Positions 12,328 through 17,074 of a DNA stretch of 17,074 nucleotides are shown one piece after another. How positions within the stretch are numbered: position 1 is the stretch's first letter; every line of letters begins with the position of its first letter. The notes under the pieces are model-generated. The model was not told where the DNA came from. It searched no databases and was given only the letters and a program-made list of their open reading frames with translations. Both the position numbers and the translations under genes were made by a program. The stretch is from an uncultured Bacilli bacterium (lineage in GTDB: Bacteria; Bacillota_I; Bacilli_A; RF39; UBA660): NCBI GenBank assembly GCA_944350405.1, contig CALVPC010000010.1, positions 1-17,074 on the forward strand, written 5' to 3'.

Positions 12328-14323
12328 CTTCATCAATGTTGTTTTTGAATGTCATACATGTAGCAATATAATATATTCCATAAATAACTAAAAAGATTCC
12401 TATTGTTATAAATATTGTTACTAAGTAATTCATAGAGGCACTTGTTACAGCATAAAATATTCTATTAATTGAAAATGATGTTACTACTGCAATGATAATT
12501 GGATAAATTACTGGAAATAGGAAATTAGCGGTTATCTGTTTTCTAATTGTTTTATGAATGTCTTTTTTTTCTACTCCTAATTTTTCCAATAATTTATGTT
12601 GATATTTATTTTTATTAGAATCACTTAATGTTTGAATAGATAATATTGTTCCAACTACTGTTATGAATATAAAACTAATATAAAGAAGTGAAAATGAGAA
12701 TATTGTCATTGCTGATTTATTAGCTGCTTCCATATAACCTCTAATTGTTAATGGAAAATATTGAGTAATATAGCCACTATCTTCTATTTCATAAAAACCT
12801 ATTTTTTCTAATTTTGCATAGTCTTCTTCTGTTGTTTCATTTTTAGTATTAAAGACATAAAGTTCTGTAACTATTTGCATATTTTCAATTACATCATCTG
12901 GTACTACAATGATAAAGCTATTACCAGTTGACCAACCTAATCTAAAATTCTTAATAGTTGTATCCTTCAAAGATAATACTTTGTCATTAATAGTAATGTT
13001 CTCATTGGCTTCTTTTATTGCTTTTAATCCTTCTTCAACAGTTTTATCTCCAGTAACAAAATATTCATTATTTTTTAAGTCTATTGGTTCTACACCAAGC
13101 ATTTCTAATAACTTGTTGTAATCAGAAACTTTTAAATAAGTATCATAATCATATAAGCCATTACTACCAATATCCTTAATATGCTTTGATACTTGATGAG
13201 ATTGATTCGTTAAAATTTGATAATGCAACTCATCTTCGATTTCATAATTTTGATGAATGTAATTAATATATTGCCAAGCTTTTTCTCTATTATCTTCTTT
13301 ACCTGTCCAACTTTCTTCTACATCGCTATATATTCCTTCTACTAGAATATCATATGGTGCTTGTTGATCTATATTATTTTCGAAAGCGTCTTTCATTACA
13401 AAAGATAGATTCATACAAATTAAATTTAATGTAATCAATAAAGATAATGTACCAAGTGACATTCCAATTGTTTTTGATTTTGCTTCAAAGTTTTTTACTA
13501 CAAACAAATTGTCTTTACTATATTTTATCTTTTTTCTTTTTTTAATAAAATTTAAAATAAAATCTCCAAGTGTAAAAGTAATTCCATAAATACTTATTAT
13601 TAATAAGATAATAGAAATAAGTAAATGTATCATGGTATTTGGTTGCATAATTTTAAAGAAATAATCACATAGCCATAATCCTACAACACCCATAATAACA
13701 AAAATTATAAATAATATGTTTCTAAATTTTTTCTTTTTCCATATTTTCTCTTCATTCTTTTTTTCTAAATAAAGTAAATCATGTATTTTCATTTTTTTCA
13801 TTCTTCTACTACTTCTAAATAAAGTAAATGCGTAGATTAATATAAAATATAAAGCAGAAAGTAATACTGGTAATAATGTTATTTTTAATGATATTTTGTA
13901 TGGCATTTCAAATAAATTCATGACTATTGCTGAAAAAACATTTCCAAGTAAAATACCAATAAAGAATGAAATAATAAAAGCAATAAGTCCTAAAATTATA
14001 TTTTCTAGTAAAAATAAATGATTAATTTGTTTTTTCTCTATTCCAAGAATCATATAAGTTCCAAATTCTTTGCTTCTTTTTTCAAACATAAATCGCATTG
14101 TATAATTAATTAACCATGCTATTACAAATACAATTATAATACTTACAAATATTACTGCATATTTAAGATTTACCATAAGTTCTGACATTTCATTTATTTC
14201 TTCAGAAAAAGATACAAAGTTAAATGCAAAAATTAAAGAAAAAGCCATGATAACTGTGGTTATATAAATAATATAATCTTTTAGACTTCTTTTAACATTA
14301 CGAATAGCTAATTTACTTAACAT
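12314..14323 (-). CDS. BceB-like antimicrobial-peptide ABC transporter permease (FtsX-like)
   Basis: 669 residues, the usual BceB length. Ten hydrophobic helices in the family arrangement: about 18-38, 54-75, 105-126 and 148-168; then 201-219, 231-255 and 287-310; a large extracellular domain of about 225 residues (roughly 312-535); then 537-562, 600-620 and 632-655. The extracellular domain between helices 7 and 8 is where BceB-type transporters bind peptide antibiotics or antibiotic-lipid complexes, and it also provides signalling to the BceS partner. FtsX-like features include SKLAIRNVKRSLKDY at the start and FEKRSKEFGTYMILG (80-94). The start ATG at 14323 overlaps the ATPase gene by 11 bp. 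Which peptide is detected (bacitracin, lantibiotic, defensin or other) cannot be deduced. Confidence 0.93.
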   Translation of the reverse strand: MLSKLAIRNVKRSLKDYIIYITTVIMAFSLIFAFNFVSFSEEINEMSELMVNLKYAVIFVSIIIVFVIAWLINYTMRFMFEKRSKEFGTYMILGIEKKQINHLFLLENIILGLIAFIISFFIGILLGNVFSAIVMNLFEMPYKISLKITLLPVLLSALYFILIYAFTLFRSSRRMKKMKIHDLLYLEKKNEEKIWKKKKFRNILFIIFVIMGVVGLWLCDYFFKIMQPNTMIHLLISIILLIISIYGITFTLGDFILNFIKKRKKIKYSKDNLFVVKNFEAKSKTIGMSLGTLSLLITLNLICMNLSFVMKDAFENNIDQQAPYDILVEGIYSDVEESWTGKEDNREKAWQYINYIHQNYEIEDELHYQILTNQSHQVSKHIKDIGSNGLYDYDTYLKVSDYNKLLEMLGVEPIDLKNNEYFVTGDKTVEEGLKAIKEANENITINDKVLSLKDTTIKNFRLGWSTGNSFIIVVPDDVIENMQIVTELYVFNTKNETTEEDYAKLEKIGFYEIEDSGYITQYFPLTIRGYMEAANKSAMTIFSFSLLYISFIFITVVGTILSIQTLSDSNKNKYQHKLLEKLGVEKKDIHKTIRKQITANFLFPVIYPIIIAVVTSFSINRIFYAVTSASMNYLVTIFITIGIFLVIYGIYYIATCMTFKNNIDEESSR

Positions 14324-15077
14324 TTCCTACATCTCCACCTAATAATGTTAATACATCTAATATCTCATTAAAGAACTCTTTTCTTGTTTTTTCTCCTTTT
14401 ACTATTTCATTAAATATCTTTCCATCTTTTAAGAACAATACTCTTCCACAGAAACTAGCACTAAATGAATCATGAGTAACCATTAAAATAGTTGCATTTA
14501 ATTTTTCATTCATTTCATCCATTGTTTCCAAAAGCATTCTACTACTTTTAGAATCTAATGCTCCGGTTGGTTCATCTGCTAAAATAAGTTTTGGTTTATT
14601 AATTAAGGCTCTAGCACAAGCACATCGTTGCTTTTGGCCACCAGAAACTTCATAAGGATATTTATTTAATATATCTGATATACCTAATTTACTTGCAATA
14701 TCTTTTACTTTATTATCTACTTCATTAACGTCTTCTTTATTAATAATAAGAGCAAGAGATATATTTTCTGAAATAGTTAATGTGTTTAACAAATTAAAAT
14801 CTTGAAAAATAAATCCTAAATTTTCTCTTCTAAATTTTGCTAATTCGTTTTCTTTTAATTCAGTTATATCTTTATTACCAATATAAATATGTCCTGCTGT
14901 TACTTCATCTATTGTGGAAATACAATTTAAAAGAGTTGTTTTTCCAGAACCTGAAGCTCCCATTATCGCAACAAACTCACCTTCTTCTATTTTTAAAGAT
15001 AAATCGTTGACTGCTTTAGTTATATTTTTTTCAGATCCATAATATTTTTTTACATTTTCTAGCTTTAATATTTCCAT
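14313..15077 (-). CDS. BceA-like ABC transporter ATP-binding protein
   Basis: 254 residues, typical of the MacB/LolD/BceA group. Motifs: Walker A GASGSGKT (40-47), Q-loop Gln92 in FIFQDFNLLNTLT, signature VSGGQKQR (144-151), Walker B LILADEPTGALD (164-175) and H-loop His202 in MVTHD. The DEPTGALDS sequence and NLLNTLT after the Q-loop are usual in peptide-antibiotic detoxification transporters. The ATG at 15077 has AAGGAGG 7 bases upstream. The next gene, the FtsX-like permease, overlaps its end, so the two subunits are made together. Its promoter carries a perfect BceR-type repeat directly upstream of a poor -35. Confidence 0.95.
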   Translation of the reverse strand: MEILKLENVKKYYGSEKNITKAVNDLSLKIEEGEFVAIMGASGSGKTTLLNCISTIDEVTAGHIYIGNKDITELKENELAKFRRENLGFIFQDFNLLNTLTISENISLALIINKEDVNEVDNKVKDIASKLGISDILNKYPYEVSGGQKQRCACARALINKPKLILADEPTGALDSKSSRMLLETMDEMNEKLNATILMVTHDSFSASFCGRVLFLKDGKIFNEIVKGEKTRKEFFNEILDVLTLLGGDVGNVK

Positions 15078-15099
15078 ATAAATTCCTCCTTCATTACTA

Positions 15100-15142
15100 A
15101 TTATATCAATAATAATAGATAATAAAAATTACACTTTTGTAA
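15100..15142 (-). promoter_or_regulatory. bceAB promoter with TTACA-N4-TGTAA BceR-type binding site
   Basis: The -10 is TATAAT (15105..15100); 17 bp upstream the -35 position reads TTTTTA (15128..15123), a poor match. Immediately upstream lies TTACA-AAAG-TGTAA (15142..15129), a perfect 5-4-5 inverted repeat centred near -42 relative to a start at about 15093. This matches the TnACA-N4-TGTAA motif that I recall as described for BceR-like regulators of peptide-resistance transporters. A weak -35 plus an adjacent activator site is the expected layout. Confidence 0.7.
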
Positions 15143-15144
15143 GT

Positions 15145-15170
15145 AAAAAAGATTATCTTTTTAGATAATC
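15145..15170 (-). terminator. Intrinsic terminator downstream of the lipoprotein gene
   Basis: On the minus strand GATTATCT (15170..15163), loop AAAA and AGATAATC (15158..15151) are followed by six T (15150..15145). It lies about 120 bp past the lipoprotein stop and directly before the bceAB regulatory site. The stretch 15171-15290 between holds no gene that I can support, only AT-rich sequence with a TTGTTT-CA-AAACAA hairpin near 15223-15236. Confidence 0.8.
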
Positions 15171-15290
15171 AAATAAGATAATATTAATTAAAATATTACT
15201 CTAAATCAAATTTCTTTTATTATTTGTTTCAAAACAAGCAAACTACTATTTTATCTTTTTTATTTTCATTAGCTATATTCTTCTAACTTC

Positions 15291-15842
15291 TTACTCATAT
15301 AATCTAATAACTTGATATTGATAATTGTCATCATTATCAATATAACCAATATCAATTCCTTTACCATTATTAACGGTTTTTCCAGTTGATGCTGAATTTT
15401 TAGCTTCTGCTATTAAAGCATTTACTTCTTCAGTTGTTATATCTTGATTATTAGCTTTAATTAAATATTCTAAATATTCATTAGTAGTTGATTCATATTC
15501 GCTATTTTTTTCAACGTATAAAACCATATAATCGACAATATCACTGTCTAAATTACCAGTATATTCTATTGGATAAACAATTAAATATACTCCTGTGATT
15601 AATCCATACCAATAGGCGTTTTCATGAGTAGTTAAATAATCCTTAGATGCAGGATTTAATGAACTATTATCTACAACATTCGTGTTAAACTTTGCAACCA
15701 ATACTTCAGCAGTTTCTCTTTCAACATAACCATATTCTTGTACTTGTTCTTGCGATTGCTTATTTTCTACATTTTCATTACCACAAGCAGTTATTCCCAA
15801 TAACATAACTCCACATAATAAAACTGATAATATTTTTTTCAT
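15291..15842 (-). CDS. Lipoprotein of unknown function
   Basis: 183 residues. The N-terminus MKKILSVLLCGVMLLGITAC is a lipoprotein signal peptide with lipobox ITAC and modified Cys20; the protein should be anchored to the outer face of the membrane. An Asn/Gln/Glu-rich linker follows (21-40), then a compact domain with aromatic segments (YWYGLITGVYLIVYPIEY, about 77-94) and an acidic C-terminus. I do not recognise the family. It has its own extended -10 promoter and terminator and sits between the VanZ/YxeA pair and bceAB, all on one strand. A role as an accessory in peptide defence or envelope stress is plausible from position only. The ribosome binding site AAGGAG lies 8 bases upstream of the ATG. 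Confidence 0.85.
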   Translation of the reverse strand: MKKILSVLLCGVMLLGITACGNENVENKQSQEQVQEYGYVERETAEVLVAKFNTNVVDNSSLNPASKDYLTTHENAYWYGLITGVYLIVYPIEYTGNLDSDIVDYMVLYVEKNSEYESTTNEYLEYLIKANNQDITTEEVNALIAEAKNSASTGKTVNNGKGIDIGYIDNDDNYQYQVIRLYE

Positions 15843-15918
15843 ATTCTTTCTCCTTCTTAATTATTATTTATTTGCTAGATTTTATCTTCTTGATTTTTTC
15901 TAATCCATAATTACCTAC

Positions 15919-15947
15919 ACAAATTAGAATTTGTTGAGATAATTATA
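15919..15947 (-). promoter_or_regulatory. Extended -10 promoter and 16-bp inverted repeat before the lipoprotein gene
   Basis: TGG-TATAAT (15950..15942) is an extended -10 without a clear -35. Eight bases downstream, ACAAATT-CT-AATTTGT (15934..15919 on the minus strand) is a perfect 7-2-7 repeat placed exactly at the predicted transcription start (about 15935). It would act well as a repressor site. A leader of about 90 nt follows. Confidence 0.55.
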
Positions 15948-15951
15948 CCAC

Positions 15952-15987
15952 AAAAAAACAAACTAGAAATTATATTTCATTAGTTTG
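15952..15987 (-). terminator. Intrinsic terminator of the VanZ-RDD/YxeA operon
   Basis: On the minus strand CAAACTA (15987..15981) pairs with TAGTTTG (15965..15959). An inner GAAAT/ATTTC stem adds length after an AT bulge, and seven T (15958..15952) follow. Nine bases past the YxeA-like stop codon. Confidence 0.85.
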
Positions 15988-15996
15988 CTTTAATTA

Positions 15997-16344
15997 TTAT
16001 TCATCGTACTTTTCTTGTACTTTATCAGGTAATTCATCATATTGTACTTCTTCCCAAGATTTAACTCCTCTTGTTAACATTACATCAAGTTTTAAATAAG
16101 CATCTTCTTTTAATTCTCTGCTTGTTTTGAAAGTTATTTCTTTAGAATTACCTTTTTCATTATAAGCATCTAGTGTATATTCGAATCTCATATCTCCAGA
16201 GTTTAGTTGTTCTACTTTAGTGTTATCTATTTTAGTGTAATAAGTAGATTCTTGGTAAAATAATAACCAAAATACTATAAAGAATACTGCAATAACAAGA
16301 ATAATACCAATACCTGCCAATATTTTACCTTTAATATTTTCCAT
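15997..16344 (-). CDS. YxeA-family protein (DUF1093)
   Basis: 115 residues from the ATG at 16344. An N-terminal membrane anchor or uncleaved signal (about residues 7-28) is followed by the YxeA domain: YYTKIDNTKVEQ, the strand MRFEYTLDAYNEKGNSKEITFKTSRELKEDAYLKLDV, and the diagnostic tail RGVKSWEEVQYDELPDKVQEKYDE. The family is a small extracytoplasmic beta-rich domain of unknown function; in B. subtilis yxeA lies with the Bce-like yxdJKLM module, as here near bceAB-RS. Start choice: an in-frame ATG at 16362 gives six extra residues, but its second to fifth codons are the ribosome binding site AAAGGAGG, which points to the ATG at 16344. It overlaps the VanZ-RDD gene by 14 bp, so it is translationally coupled. 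Confidence 0.88.
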   Translation of the reverse strand: MENIKGKILAGIGIILVIAVFFIVFWLLFYQESTYYTKIDNTKVEQLNSGDMRFEYTLDAYNEKGNSKEITFKTSRELKEDAYLKLDVMLTRGVKSWEEVQYDELPDKVQEKYDE

Positions 16345-17074
16345 CTTTTTTCCTCCTTTCATCTGTGGTACTTAAATATGTAATTTTAAATACTTTGTCA
16401 TAATATATTTTTCCATTTTTTAATAATAGAAATATGTTTATTAAATAGAAAACTATAATAATCATAAAACATCCAAAATATACCCATATCGATGATACTG
16501 CAGATAAATCTATGTTATTTTCTATTATCATTCCTGTAGCCAATATACAAATTGGTATCATAAAATAATAAAGATAATTAAATATGTTTTTTAAAATCAA
16601 TCTAAGAAATGTCATATTGGGGAATGATACTCGTACATTTAAGAAATTACTAGCAATTGTTTTACCATTCCAAAAATAAGGTATTACTGCGTAATAAATT
16701 ATAAAAAATGCTAATGTCATAAATAAAGTTCCAGAAAATAATGATAATATAGTAGCTAGACAAAGATATACAAAACTATCTAAGAAAAATAGTGTTATTC
16801 TTCTAAACCCTGATACTTTTTTTCCTTCCTCGATAGTTTCTTTATCTATTTCATCTCTTGTTGGCAGAAAATCATCTGCTATTCCCACTATAAAATAACC
16901 AATTATTCCCCCTAGTGTATTTGTTATTAAATCATCTACATCACAAAGTCTATATGGTCTTGGATATATTCCATAAAGCCCTGTTACTTGTGTAAATTCA
17001 AAGAATAGAGAAAGAAGTAAAGTTAATATAAAAGTCTTTTTTAAACTGCATTTATAGTAATATCTTAAATACAT
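16331..17074 (-). CDS. VanZ-RDD fusion membrane protein (5' end off the right edge)
   Basis: 247 residues visible. The frame stays open to the last base and the VanZ domain lacks its beginning, so the Met at the edge is probably internal. The first ~70 residues are the C-terminal part of a VanZ-like domain: LSLFFEFTQVTGLYGIYPRPYRLCDVDDLITNTLGGIIGY shows its E-Q and D-DD-N-GG signature. After a charged linker (about 70-88) comes an RDD domain: SGFRRITLFFLDSF with the Arg/Asp pair, four hydrophobic helices, and NGKTIASNFLNVRV, the usual second RDD motif. VanZ proteins raise resistance to teicoplanin-type glycopeptides or to peptides such as LL-37 in some Gram-positive bacteria; RDD function is largely unknown. 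Fusion of the two is known in Bacillota. Coupled to the YxeA-family gene downstream. Confidence 0.88.
   Translation of the reverse strand: MYLRYYYKCSLKKTFILTLLLSLFFEFTQVTGLYGIYPRPYRLCDVDDLITNTLGGIIGYFIVGIADDFLPTRDEIDKETIEEGKKVSGFRRITLFFLDSFVYLCLATILSLFSGTLFMTLAFFIIYYAVIPYFWNGKTIASNFLNVRVSFPNMTFLRLILKNIFNYLYYFMIPICILATGMIIENNIDLSAVSSIWVYFGCFMIIIVFYLINIFLLLKNGKIYYDKVFKITYLSTTDERRKKDGKY

Noticed and set aside
15171..15290. Possible small gene or continuation of the lipoprotein in the gap before bceA
   Set aside because: No frame with a ribosome binding site and a sensible protein was found; the lipoprotein ends at a TAA, with the terminator 120 bp later.
16345..16362. Upstream ATG at 16362 as the start of the YxeA-family gene
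   Set aside because: The ribosome binding site AAAGGAGG would be inside the coding sequence; the ATG at 16344 has it at normal distance and matches the expected short N-terminus.

Overview
The window is a strongly AT-rich stretch of bacterial chromosome with Gram-positive (Bacillota) gene content: a class B sortase, NAD+-dependent DNA ligase, a lipoprotein, a BceRS/BceAB-type peptide-resistance module, a YtrA-type GntR regulator and AGGAGG-type ribosome binding sites before nearly every gene. TGG encodes Trp, and TGA is a genuine stop (the response regulator ends at TGA right after the usual OmpR-family C-terminus), so the Mycoplasma code is not in use. The content would suit an uncultured low-GC gut Bacilli or Clostridia lineage, but the sequence alone does not fix the species.

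Left part (1-4.6 kb). A minus-strand gene for a membrane-anchored or SipW-type exported protein runs off the left edge. Its promoter holds ten consecutive C (G on the coding strand) between the -35 and -10 boxes, the architecture of a slipped-strand phase-variable promoter. Then come a DUF421 membrane protein, an M29 aminopeptidase, a small Pro/Tyr/Gly-rich protein (+), a 396-residue helical protein of unknown function, and a class B sortase (+) that appears to lack a standard start codon.

Middle part (4.6-8.6 kb). ligA is translationally coupled to a lone type IV pilin-like protein. Divergent from it is a tiny CxCxxC two-helix membrane protein. A cvpA-like gene and a thioredoxin gene form a two-gene operon.

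Right part (8.6-17.07 kb). Every gene lies on the minus strand, and the functions converge on cell-envelope or antimicrobial-peptide stress. In transcription order they are: a VanZ-RDD fusion coupled to a YxeA-family protein; a lipoprotein; a BceAB-type ABC transporter; its BceRS-type two-component system; and a GntR(YtrA)-ABC ATPase-permease operon. Intrinsic terminators split them into separate units. The bceAB promoter carries a perfect TTACA-N4-TGTAA repeat where a BceR-type activator would bind, which suggests a sense-and-export circuit. The GntR operon has a near-consensus promoter with an inverted repeat over its -10 box, which suggests autorepression.

No tRNA, rRNA, CRISPR array, insertion sequence or phage gene was seen.
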